Assembly (NCBI RefSeq): GCF_007655135.1 | Contig: NC_045129.1 | Location: 27,749,391 to 27,813,390, forward strand | Source of the DNA: Punica granatum | Lineage: Eukaryota; Streptophyta; Magnoliopsida; Myrtales; Lythraceae | Reading direction: 5' to 3' | DNA length: 64,000 bases | In this document: in pieces, positions 24,721-35,901 of the stretch | Layout of the letters: the number at the start of each line of letters is the position of its first letter | Position numbering within the stretch: position 1 is the stretch's first letter | Notes under the pieces: generated by a model | Database searches by the model: none | Seen by the model: the letters and a program-made list of their open reading frames with translations, nothing else | Told to the model about the DNA's origin: nothing | Made by a program: the position numbers and the translations under genes

Positions 24721-27219
24721 ATTGTTATTGGGTTGCACTTGATATATCTGAATCATAGGAAGGCGACATACGTAACCTTAATACTATGACATGTGGTCTA
24801 GCGAGCATATATTTTATTTTCTTTGTTTCTTTCCTTACTATATAAACAAAGTTAAATATGATTAGACTCAGGGCCTGTCAATAGTGAATTTTTTTTTTCT
24901 TTCGGCAAAGTCAATCGTGAATTTTCCTACCGAAAAACAGTTCATACTACCGAAAAAAAAAAGTTAATCGTGAATTTTTTACATTTACATTATTTGGGTT
25001 CAAGATTTTATTTATGTAAGTTGGTATGCATGGTGAATTTATTTCCATCAATTATTATCCATGTCTGATCAAGCTCGAAGTTGAGACCGCTGTCCGCACC
25101 TTCCATTTAAAGGGGAGAGGTCTTTTCAGGTAATGTGAAATTCAACTCTGAACATCTTAATGATCTAATCAGAAGCTTATGTCTTCACGCAAAACTATAA
25201 AACAAAATTAAAAAAGAAAAAGAAAAATCACAATATATGTTTCTTTTAAAGGACGATCACCGCCTAATACAAAAAAATATAAATCAAATAATTAATAAAG
25301 AAAATTAAATAATCCCATCACAAAAATAAAACATATAATCTCTTAATTAACCAAATAAAAGTATATGTCATTACGCTAGGTCCCCTTCTAAATATATGTC
25401 TCACTTTTCTGCTAGTCAAAGAGGCTAGACCGATAAAACTAGCAACTTGCATGCATAACAAACAAATGGCAATACGGAACGGATAGGAGATTTAATGGGC
25501 ATATCAAAATTTCACATAACATATTCAAAACATCGCTGACATATCAAAGTAGTTATAGCGTAGTGGCGTACATTCTTGCATGATAACTAAGAGATTATAA
25601 GTTCGATACTCAGTAGGACTATATATGCTTCATTTATTAGTTATTATAATTTCTATTTTACTGTATTAAACCTATGGACCTCCCTTGTAATAAAAAACAG
25701 CAACACGGACACATATGCCTTCTATTTAATTATAGTGTGTTTAGTTTTTTAGTTGAGTTGAGTTGAGTTTTGATTTTAATTGATTTGTAACGATCGTGAT
25801 GTTGAATTATAAGAAAAAATGTAAAAAAGTAATGAATATTTGAAAAAAAGTAATGATTGTATTGTTGAATTGTGGAAAAAGTAATTAATAGTAGAGATAA
25901 TTTATTATTAAAAATTGAATTGAATGGTTAAAAAAATTAAAGAAAAATAAAAAAGTAATAATTGTATTGTTGACTTTTGTTGTGTAGTGAATAATTTTAA
26001 AGTTATAGTCAAAATCTTAAAATCAGATTGTGAAATCAAACGGGCAGTTAGTTTCTTGTGATTCCAACTCACACGTGAAGAAGTATTTGTAGATAAATAA
26101 GTAAACTATCCTATTTCTAATAAGATTAACCTTTTGAGAAATGGACTGTGGTGAACTTAAAATTTTACACAATTAATTAACGACTACAAGTAAGTGCCAC
26201 GGATTCTTAAGCTTGACCATCAAGTGCCCATTTATTTTAGGATAAACAATGTACACACGCGTAGCAGATGATATAATAAACAAATTGAAATCGATATTAT
26301 CAACTAGGGAAATGGACATATCCATCACAAATAGAAATTCTCCTTTATGAAGGCTGAGTTAAATATTTGCCATTTGGCATGCCTACTTAATAAAGAGACT
26401 CCTTTCATCTGCAAAAGCTAGGCGGTACAGAGGCAGCTCTCAGAAATTTCGAAGTCATTTATGGTCGTGGAAGTAACTTAAAGGCATGAACATGCAAGAA
26501 TGCGAAATCCTTTAGAAAACATACCGTGGTCAGGGCTAAATAAGTGATGTTTGAACGCGATTAGATTTAATCAATAAATTGATTGATTACATCTATTGTT
26601 TCGCCCATAAAACTGGCTAACTAGTCTACTCGTATAGTCCTTAATTTCGTATTAAACCAATAATTATTTCTGCAATTACTCAATGGAAACTTGAGCTTGC
26701 TTTTTTTTTTTTAATTGAGAAAAGTGCATGGTATTACTGATCTGGCCGTTTAATTTCATCGACCTTCAGTTGATATTTGCTATTGTGCTTATAAAATTCA
26801 AAATCGATTAAATAGAATTGCACTTTCAGGGGCATATATACTATAATATAGTAAATCAGATGCAGAAAAATTGGCGGTATACCAAGAAGTCACGAGCTGA
26901 ATATTCATCAAAAAAGAGACCATTTCGTTTAATTCGAAGAAGTTTCCCATTAAATAATTGGCTTTGCTAGGTAATTAAACGCGGTATTATTGTCTCATAC
27001 ACTAACGGCTTCCTCCTGTTTTTCTTAAATTTTATGAACATCTTTCGACACATACAAAGGACTTTATATGACTATCACATTATTGTGGATATTGTGTTTT
27101 CTTCTGCTTTTTTGACTCGAGACCTGATTGATCAGAGCACATGCAAATCATCTATCTATTGGAAAAGCCCGATCATTTTGCTGTGTCCTTTTTTCTTTTT
27201 CTGAATTTCTCAAGTGCGT
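24721..27219. other. AT-rich non-coding DNA upstream of the transporter
   Basis: No open frame of interest is present. It contains a short SINE-like head near 25555-25650 (TAGCGTAGTGG, then AAGTTCGATACT) and the second MITE-like copy at about 25735-26045. The rest holds nothing I recognise. Confidence 0.5.
25735..26045. repeat. AT-rich MITE-like repeat (copy 2)
   Basis: Starts with TTGAGTTGAGTTGAGTTTTG and contains AGTAATGATTGTATTGTTGA and AGTAATAATTGTATTGTTGA, matching the body of the repeat at 5190-5515. It ends near GAAATCAAACGGGCAG. Termini are not resolved. Confidence 0.45.
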
Positions 27220-27224
27220 TTTTG

Positions 27225-27390
27225 TATCTGAAAGTCGAATGAGTCTTAACTAAATCAATACGAACTGGATTGACCTTGAAATTGTAAAACTCTTCCAATA
27301 ATAGATTTGCTCTATTTATAATACTCGAATCTGAGACCTTACTTAAAAGAAATAAACAGTAATCCATTTAAAATAATTCACTGAGGTAGT
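27225..27390 (-). repeat. SINE-like repeat copy B
   Basis: On the minus strand: GTTTATTTCTTTTAAGTAAG, GTCTCAGATTCGAGTATT, GGAAGAGTTTTAC, then a diverged tail. The order matches copies A and D. The 64-residue minus-strand frame here is a by-product of the repeat. Confidence 0.5.
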
Positions 27391-28052
27391 TTTGTGGTAA
27401 TCCTTGTTTAATGCTATCTTTTCTTGTCTATCCTTTATCTAATGATAAGCCTACAAAAAGCTAGTTATATTCCTGGGATATGTTATTTCCGAAAGAATTT
27501 TATTGCCTTTTAGCCAAAAATAAAAAATAAAAAATAAAAACAAAAAATGACCTAAAAGATTCTAGCAAACACAAATGTGATTTCCCTTTGGAGATAAACT
27601 CTAATTCCATTAGCACGCCCAATCGAGAGAAAAGCATACCGTCTCTCCTGTATATGCTGCTTTGGTAATTAAGTTTTAAACGATTTAGTCAAAAAATTGA
27701 TTCTCATTCCACCTTTCACGTGTGATAACTTTAAGGATAAATAGCACCAAATAGGATAAAACTACTCATCTCGCCTATGCGTTATGCAGGCGGTCACGAA
27801 TTTTTTTAATAATCTGCCATAAATTAAAATATTGAGGGTAGTTTTAATAATTTTATCTATCAAGTGCATCTAAAGTATGCAAAATTTCTTTATATATTGG
27901 AGATTATAGTAAATTTTGTGAAATGAGAACGTTACGTTTATCTGAGGACAGAAAAAAAAAATTATATATATATAGAGAGAGAGAGCTGGAGTTAGCCCAA
28001 CTTGGTTGGGCATGTGAACACTTAAATCAAGGATATTCATTCGATAAAATCT

Positions 28053-28089
28053 TTATATATATATAATTATATATATATATATATATATA
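28053..28089. repeat. (TA)n microsatellite
   Basis: An almost uninterrupted TA dinucleotide run, with one AATT break, in gene-free DNA. Confidence 0.9.
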
Positions 28090-28490
28090 GTGCCTGGAAT
28101 ACTTCGTTAGATTCAACTATATGAGCTTTAAAACTTTAATTCAGATATGTTTTGCACGTGGTATTTCAGACTTCTCAAATGCTATATGTATCCCTTCACC
28201 CGATTCTATCATCTCTCTGCCTCCGCCATGTCAATATGTCAAGAATACGAGTATAATATTAATAATTTATTATTTTTACTAATTTATTTGTAATTTATTA
28301 AGATGTCGTTGTGTGAAGAATATGAGAAGTCTTGATAGTCACATGGCTGACACATGGCGAATATTGACATATGGCGAAATCTAATGAATGGATGTGACTA
28401 GCATATAAGCAATTCAAATTGCCACGTGTCAAGCATACGTGATGTCTTGAATCTAATGTGATAGAATCTTATAAAGTGTTTCATTATATG

Positions 28491-28518
28491 TTATATATAT
28501 ATATATATATATATATAT
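28491..28518. repeat. (TA)n microsatellite
   Basis: A second TA dinucleotide run of about 14 units, ending in ATTTCACC. Confidence 0.9.
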
Positions 28519-28689
28519 TTCACCTTTATCCCACAAGTAACTAATGTTTTTTTTTTCAAATTACTAGTAAAAGTACATGGTTCGGTTTCACGTATAATTT
28601 TCCCAACGCGTCAAATAAAAAAAATCCCCTTGGTACCCTTAATTTTTTTCCAGGTTGCAATATCGATACTCAAAAGCCCAATAGTTTTT

Positions 28690-28830
28690 AATTAATCTAT
28701 GTTCAAGTGAGGTCAACTCATATAGTGATAAAAACTCTCCTAAATTATGAATTTTTTCATTTATAAAACCCGAAAGCAAGACTTTGGTTAAGGAAATATG
28801 CACCAATGGTGGCTCATCGACCAGCTATAT
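28690..28830 (-). repeat. SINE-like repeat copy C
   Basis: On the minus strand it carries TAACCAAAGTCTTGCTTTCG, GAAAAAATTCATAATTTAGG and GAGAGTTTTTATCAC in the same order as copies A, D and F. Confidence 0.45.
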
Positions 28831-29099
28831 ACAATACCAGCAAGGTCGCCAGCGACCATTGATCTCGCTGGTATAGTCTTACCGAAGCTGTGGTGGTGGC
28901 CTAACTTCCTTGGTCTCTCTCTCTCTCTTCTCTACATAACCAAAAACTGAATTGATCTATAAGTTAGGTTAAGTTGAGGAGCACCGTTGCATATACGGAA
29001 AATATAGTCCTCAAGTGAGCGACTAACCACTGCAAATTTAATTTATACACTTGTTTGGTGTTATCAAATACTACCTTAATTTATATGCCATCAAAAGTC

Positions 29100-29290
29100 T
29101 ATTTTATTGACTTCGATTCAGGTGGTTCAATATTTATTATATTTAAACAAGATCTCAGGTTCAAATCTTGTTAATGAAAAAAAAATCTAAGCAAGTAAAA
29201 CTTTACCCCTTAATGAGCAGATCCGGTTTTAATTGGATTAATCGGGGATTAGTCGGGGCCCATTAAGTTTTCGGATACCAATGAAAAAAA
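29100..29290 (+). repeat. SINE-like repeat copy D
   Basis: GATTCAGGTGGTTCAATATT, CAGGTTCAAATCTTG (a good B box), TAAAACTTTACCCCTTAATG, then a TTGGATTAATCGGGGATTAG tail. Parallel to copy A along its whole length. Confidence 0.5.
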
Positions 29291-32200
29291 ATCTATTTTA
29301 TGGTTGTGATTCTTATGAACCGCCCCTCTGTGCAATGCTTAACCACACTTCTACTAAAACAACATTTATATCTTGTCACACAACATGATTTTTAGGCTTC
29401 CGCCCCCAACTTGGAATTCAGTTAGTCCATGTTACTTGGGAACCAATTAGATTGAAGTCGTCATTATATTGTTTATTTAGCTGGTGAGTCACCTAGGTCA
29501 CCTAAGTAATCATGACACTAACCGCTTACGAATTTGAGTTTGACTCGATCTTTAAACCAAAGAAGTGAGTTCGGGATTTTGTTATACAGGCCAATAACTC
29601 GTCATTTCGGTACCCTTCCGGGCTCCTATCGAATTTTAACACTTTTTATTTTAAAGTCAAGTTATTTAATCCTAGGGTGAGGTCTTATTCCCGAATCCAT
29701 GAGGAAATAAATTACAAATTACAGACTGGGCATGATTCATGTGATAATATACAATTATAAATGCCGACTCTGAATCATAGACCACACATTCGGGCCAAAT
29801 GAAAATGAAATGGGGCATATCTTCAGGCCATTATATATAGGCTATACATTCAAGCCAATATTTCACAAAGTGACCGAGTCTACCTAGAAATGGGCTAGTG
29901 GCCCGAGAGAGGAAAATGGGACTAAGGCCACTAACCTAAATAAATTTTAAGTATATTTTCTATCTCTGCACATTTCATTCACGGTTTGTCCGATTTCCCC
30001 AATTTTATTTACAAGGCCATATTTACATGAATTAGTTAATTAATCCCCAAAAATCTTCAAAAGTGGTCCTAATCCTCTCAAGGTCAATTTAACCTTCAAT
30101 TTAGATCCTAGGACTCGATTAGTGGGTTTACCCTTAATCCCCATGATTCGTGCCAATATATGTTATTAACCATTTTTAATTAGTTCTCACACAAAATGGG
30201 ATTTTAGTCCAATTAATTCAAATGATTGACTTACACCGGTTCAAGGGACTCCGGGTCCTAATGATCCACGCTCAAGGTCATGCAGACCTTCCTAAGGGTC
30301 TAAGACACTATAATTGGTATCTGCTTACCCCAAGTCCCATATAATTAGGTTAAGTGTACATGATTATTACAAATGAATACAAACACAAGTTTGGCCAAAT
30401 ACACACAACTGGGTTATGTACCCTAGCCAACCTAGGAACATCTAATTAGACTCAAATTCCTATGGCCAAAATACTAATTAGATCAATTTCACCTTAACCG
30501 GTCTAATTATCCCTAATTAGTCTCTAATTAAGCAAAATCAAATCTAATTGGACACTAATCCACTCGGCCACCTTACCATTCATAATACAAAGGCTCTATT
30601 CACCGATAGACAAATGGTCACAATTAGGCCTTATTACACAATGGAAGTGACTAATCAACACAATTAGCACAAAATTAGGCCTAATCGATCCCTAAATCAA
30701 CCAATTGGTTCTCGGATCAATTCAGCAAAAAAATTTCAGCATGCATAGGAGACCAATTTGAGCTAACTAAGGCCAATTAAACCTAATTAAGCCTAATTTC
30801 AAATAATAGGAAGTTAGTTAGACCTAACTAAGTCTAATCGAGCCACAAATCATCGAATTGACTCATCTAAGCCTAATTTACAGAAAAGTAAAGAATGTTA
30901 TAACGTTTCAATTTCATGCCCATTTCGACTAATTATGCAAATTATAGCCTAATCACCCACAACCAAGTTCATAATTGGTCCGATTACACACAATTTGAGC
31001 CGAATTGAACGTAATTGACTATAAATTGGACCTAATTACTACATGACCAGAATATCATCACAAGTAATTAAGCAAGACTAAGCCTAAGTAGAACCTAATT
31101 AGCACATATACAAGCTAATTACTACTAATTACACATATTATGCACAAATTGACTCTATTAACACCAAATCAAGTCCAATTAACATGCAATTGGTTTTTTT
31201 TCGAAGACAATCAAGCTTGATTTAACCGAGTCATATCCTAATTAAGCATGATACTACTCGATTAATCCTAATTAGGCTCTGATATACACAAATTCACAAC
31301 CTATTAGTCTAATCTATACACAAATGTAAGAAATATATACATGTCAACCAAAATACGTGCTAGAAAGCTCGATTTCAGTTCTAACCAGAGGCATTGAGTG
31401 CCTTTCCTACCTTAGTTCGATTAAGTTTCAGATCGTCGTGCTTGGAATCGTCAAAATCGGGAATTAAGCTCTTAAAAATCCTACTGATTATAAGAACTAT
31501 AGGTATAATTAGGAATTTTAGGATTATTTTGGCAAAATCTTAGCACATAAAGTTGGTTGAAAGTTCATTCTTCAAAAAGTAACCCTCTATCTATAGATAA
31601 AGGGGAGTCGGGAGTCGTTTGCAAATAACGAAACTCGTGAGGTTGGACGCATGACAGCTGGCCATCTGAATCCCTCGGGCGCGATTACCAACCGCGCCTA
31701 AAGTACTGTGGAGGCGCGGGTTGCAACTGCTCTTCTATCCTAAATTTCACATTTTGGCGGAAGGCAGTTCAACTACTTCGAGTTGACTTGGTTTTGTCAG
31801 GAATAATAGGGTGCCTGCCCTCAAACTTATTTTAAAACTTCATTGTCACCCTTTCGGGATCTTAGGGCACATTTGACCAGAGAAAAGTTATCGAAAAATA
31901 TCCTCAGGTCCAAAAAGTAGTTTTTGACTGGAAAACACGTCGACATGAATATTTCTCGCTATATGAGAATATCGATTTCTCCGTCTCGAATAACTTATAT
32001 TACCAAATAACTTATATGAAGCAAAAGGGTTTTAATTGGACAATATTAATGTGCATTTTTTGTTAAAAATATGAGTAATTGGGGTTCTAAAACAAGATCT
32101 CCGGAGAGTAGGCGTCACATCTCAAAATTCGTTTTACACGGGTGGAGAAGGAAATTTTACCAATTATCCCGTATTATTTCGAAAATATGCACTAAAAGTA

Positions 32201-32537
32201 GAAATTAAATACTTAGCACTTGAGAACTTATTTGTTTCATCTTCAAAGCCCGTCTTTTGTTGTGTAATGCCCGCGTGCTTTTGTTTGCTCTCTAGTTCGA
32301 TGTGCTTCCTGAGTGATAGACCTAGCCCAGGCCTGAATGAGGTGTTTACGTAACTGCATTGATGTTATACTTAGATCCAATTATTTGTTATGTTAGGCTT
32401 CACTACGCATTATCTTTTATGTACAACTAGAAGTTTTTTTAGACATATCACATGACATTAGACATTCCAAGTTGAATTATTTCTAAGGGTTAGAATATAG
32501 AATAACCTAATTAAAGTTTAAGGAGCATATATTATAA
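29291..32537. other. Non-coding region, rich in CTAATT / AATTAG words
   Basis: From about 30000 to 31320 the hexamer CTAATT and its complement recur very often, especially at 30430-31300. No gene is seen. Composition and phrases such as the G+C-rich stretch at 31670-31760 suggest an eroded LTR-retrotransposon non-coding part, but I found no termini or target duplication. Confidence 0.4.
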
Positions 32538-33301
32538 CTAGAGAAGGTGACCGCGCTTCGCCGCGGGTACAAAAGTTTTCTCTAATAATTTGTTAGATTG
32601 ATGCAATATTAAGAAATTATTATTGTAGCACCCCTTTAATCATATATGATTACCATATCCTAAAATAATAGATTTGGAATGCTTATAGGCCTTCTCGTAC
32701 TAATAAAGGAAAAAATATTTCTTGTAATTCAAAAAGTATGTACATAATAGCATTTTATACTTTGTCTGAAATTTAGTTATAATAATTATACAGCTATGTT
32801 CTATTTTGTTAAGCTATTTTCTCAATCGATATTTGTTAGAACATTGAAATCTATGAAAAGATATTATATGATATTTTTAATAAGAAAACCATTTTCGAGA
32901 GAGATTTATTCCTTAGTGGGTCATTCTCACTCTATCCTAAATTAATCGGACCTAGTGGACTTTCAAATATTAAGTGGAACACATCAAAAAATCACAAATA
33001 AAAAGTGACTATTTAAATTGGTGACTAATTGTTGAACCGAAAAATTGGTGAGGAATTGAAATAGACTTTTCATCAGCGTGAATTGGTCAGGTTGGTTTTA
33101 GGTGAGTCAGCGCTTGTTATCCTTAGGTAAGCCACGGGTGCAAGTTTTGTGATCAGAAAAAAATCACGATTTGGTTTATCCCTTAGTGGGTCGATTTCGT
33201 TCAAATCTAAATTAATTGAACCTAGTAAATTTCGGAATAGCAAGTGATACACACCGAAAAAAAAAAGAAATTTGTATAATTACATATAATAAAAAGAGAG
33301 A
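32538..33301 (-). mobile_element. Non-autonomous Helitron candidate, 764 bp
   Basis: On the minus strand it begins with A|TCTCTCTTTTTATTATATG (TC start at 33301, host A before it). It ends with a hairpin-forming CCGCGGCGAAGCGCGG, a 9-base spacer, then CTAG followed by host T (32541-32538). TC start, subterminal hairpin, CTRR end and A/T insertion site are Helitron hallmarks. No Rep/helicase is encoded. It contains SINE-like sequence (copy E). Confidence 0.5.
33050..33280 (+). repeat. SINE-like repeat copy E, with a second tail at about 32900-33000
   Basis: CTTAGTGGGTCGATTTCG, AAATCTAAATTAATTGAACC and AGCAAGTGATACACACCG form a tail like copy A. A tail-only duplicate (CTTAGTGGGTCATTCTCAC, ATCCTAAATTAATCGGACC) lies about 270 bp upstream. 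Both are inside the Helitron candidate. Confidence 0.45.
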
Positions 33302-33614
33302 TCGGTGCGGGTGGCAAAAATCCATCCACTCTCCCCCTCTACTCAACGGACTTGCTCTCATGTCCTTATATAATATAATATAATGCTACATTCGTTATCA
33401 GGAACCATGCCCCATTCCTTTTCATGGAGTCAAGTATTGAGAAATAAATAACTAAATCACATATTATTTAATAAAGTGCAATTGTGACACTTCAAAATCT
33501 CACTCTTATCTTAACACGAAGGAGGATGAAGTTGGATTCCAAAACTTTATTTCTATGGTAGTTGATCTCGGTTGAAAATGAGAAGAATATTCATTTTTCC
33601 AAATAAATGAAATA

Positions 33615-34109
33615 GGGGAAATTACACCATATAACTTAAGGTTGACACTTATTCTTAGATCTATTCCAATTTTGATTTTTTTCTTGAGGTATCATAACGT
33701 TAATAGTTTGGTTTTAAATCTATCCCGCCGTAAAACTTCAATTCATTTTTAACGAAAATACTGACGTTTATCCCAACCTTTTTTTTCTCAATTTTATCCC
33801 AATCTTTTACTGTTTTCTCAATATTATCCCAACGGATTATGATAAATTTGAGAAATTATGAAAAGATTGGGATAAAATTGAGAAAAAATAAAAAGGTTGG
33901 GATAAAAATGGAAAAATATTAAAAGGTTGAGATAGATTTGAAACCCACACTCTCCATGTAATGGGCCACGTCAGCATTCCGTAAAAAATGGACGAAAGTT
34001 TTATAGTGGGATAGATTTAAAATCAAACTATTAACGTTAGGATACCTCATGAAAAAAATCAAGGTCGGAATCTAAGTGTCAACGTTAGGCTATATGGTAC
34101 AATTAATGC
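33615..34109. mobile_element. Foldback Mutator-type MITE, 495 bp
   Basis: The two ends are inverted copies of each other for about 110-150 bp. The left starts GGGGAAATTACACCATATA and the right, inverted, GCATTAATTGTACCATATA; the inner arms also pair (TTTATCCCAACC with GGTTGGGATAAA). A perfect 9-bp duplication, AATGAAATA, flanks it (33606-33614 and 34110-34118), the size made by Mutator-like transposases. Nothing is coded. Almost the whole element could fold into one long hairpin. Confidence 0.85.
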
Positions 34110-34118
34110 AATGAAATA

Positions 34119-35896
34119 CTTATACGTCATGAATATGTCATCCTTGGATCCTTCCTGCATCCATGTATTCATTTTCGTCTCCACCCACATGAAATGATGG
34201 CCGTGACCGACCATGTCTTGAGAACGGGGGCATTGGTGTGTTCTTTGGACTTGCTCTTTTGTAGTTTTTTGAACTCTCCATTGTTCTCTTTTTGCAACCA
34301 TTCCCTTATCCTAAAAGGTGTAGATGGGTTTACATGTGTGTTTTGTCCTCCTCCATTAAAATATGTGGACTTGGCTGGAACAATAATATAATAGCAAAGA
34401 GGCAGACCGACACAGGTTGGCCATAGAAAAGGTGGCTAGCCTTCCATATGGGCATATCTTCCATGTCCGTCAACTAGGGATGACCTTCCAAGAGAACAAT
34501 CATGTATGTTTTCAACTTTTTCATTACATATTAATTATTGATGGGGCTCAAAATACCGACTTGAATCAACAGCCCAACTTGCCAGCTGTGGATCCACCTC
34601 CGACATTCTGATAATGCGGCAACAAGTCTCATACATATTTTTTTTTTGGATAATGAGGGTGTTCAGATTTCGTTCGACTAATTTTATTATCCACATAAAC
34701 ACCTTGCAAGCTCACGGAACTGATCAGTTCGGTCACATGTCGTGCAGGTGGCCCAATAGGGAGCAGTTTTCTCTTCGATGGCTTTCGGGGTGACTCGAAT
34801 TTGAGACTTGTCCAAGAAAGTCATATCCTTTAATCATCTAACCATCCCTATTGGATTCGGATGGAGAGTTTATTTTTTTTTGTGTAATTCTCATAGAGAG
34901 TTTATGTTTCAACTTTTTCATTGTTGTCGTGATTTTGCTCGCTAATATATATTACTTATTGACGGCTCAAAATTCCAATCCGAATTTATAGCCCTACCTA
35001 ACACTGTGGAGCCACCTTGATATTCTGATAATGCGGTAACAAAGAGAGAAACAGAGAGAAAGGAGGGGAGGGGATTTTGTATGGGATTTTGTCCAATTCT
35101 ATACAACTTTTCCTCACTTCCCCTTCCTTTCCCTTCATTTCCCTTCTATCCACACAAACTATAGAATTTTTTGACCATCCATTTTTTTTTTCCATCAGAA
35201 TAAGTCGGAAAGGGGCACCTCTCTTGATGCAGCAGAAGACGTGACAAATCGATACCTGGAGAAAAACAGGTTTTGATGATCCTACTTCGAAGGAAACGGT
35301 CTCAAGAGCACAATTCACAGCCTGTGGCTGTGAAATGACAAGATTTAAGGTGAATTCCATCGTTTAGGGGCTCAAAAAGGCATTTCAATGTTTTTTTGGG
35401 CGTTTTTGCAATTTTAGTAATAGTTTATGTCTTTCGTGCAATTTAAGTGTTTTAATTCCTATTTAAACTTTGTAAAACCCTAGGGTTAAAGACAATTATT
35501 TTTTTATTATCAATAAACATTTGAGCTTTCGTGCTCTTTGTCCAATTCTCAGATTTGATTTGAGTTGAATGCCAATTTCCTAGGAATTTGAAGAATCAAT
35601 AGGGATTGAAGGTCGTAATTCCGATATTCTGCAGAATCAACGGTTCTGTGCGTGTCATCTTCGACATATTTTTTTGTTGTTTATGATGAATTATTTTGAA
35701 AGGAAATTAATGGAATTCCTATAGTGTCTTTCTTCAATAGAATGCTAATGCTCTCTCAAATGTCTTCTTCTGTCCCAAAATGCTCAATAAATATTCATGA
35801 CGTATTCTTAAACTCCCAATTTTAGCTACTCTTGGCTTATTTTATACTTTCTTATTTATGCATCGTAGAGGTTGATCACGATTCGGTCCTAATTTG
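34119..35896. other. Non-coding DNA with a direct repeat
   Basis: No gene is recognised. About 115 bp at 34505-34620 recurs at about 34905-35040 (shared words include TTTTCAACTTTTTCATT, GGCTCAAAAT and ATTCTGATAATGCGG). The 120-residue minus-strand frame at 34998-35360 overlaps this repeat and matches no family I know. Confidence 0.45.
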
Positions 35897-35901
35897 ATAG
35901 G
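35897..35901. other. Target duplication ATAGG (left) of the 23 kb element
   Basis: ATAGG directly precedes the LTR end at 35902 and recurs at 58910-58914, directly after the outer LTR end at 58909. A 5-bp duplication is standard for LTR retrotransposons. Confidence 0.85.
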
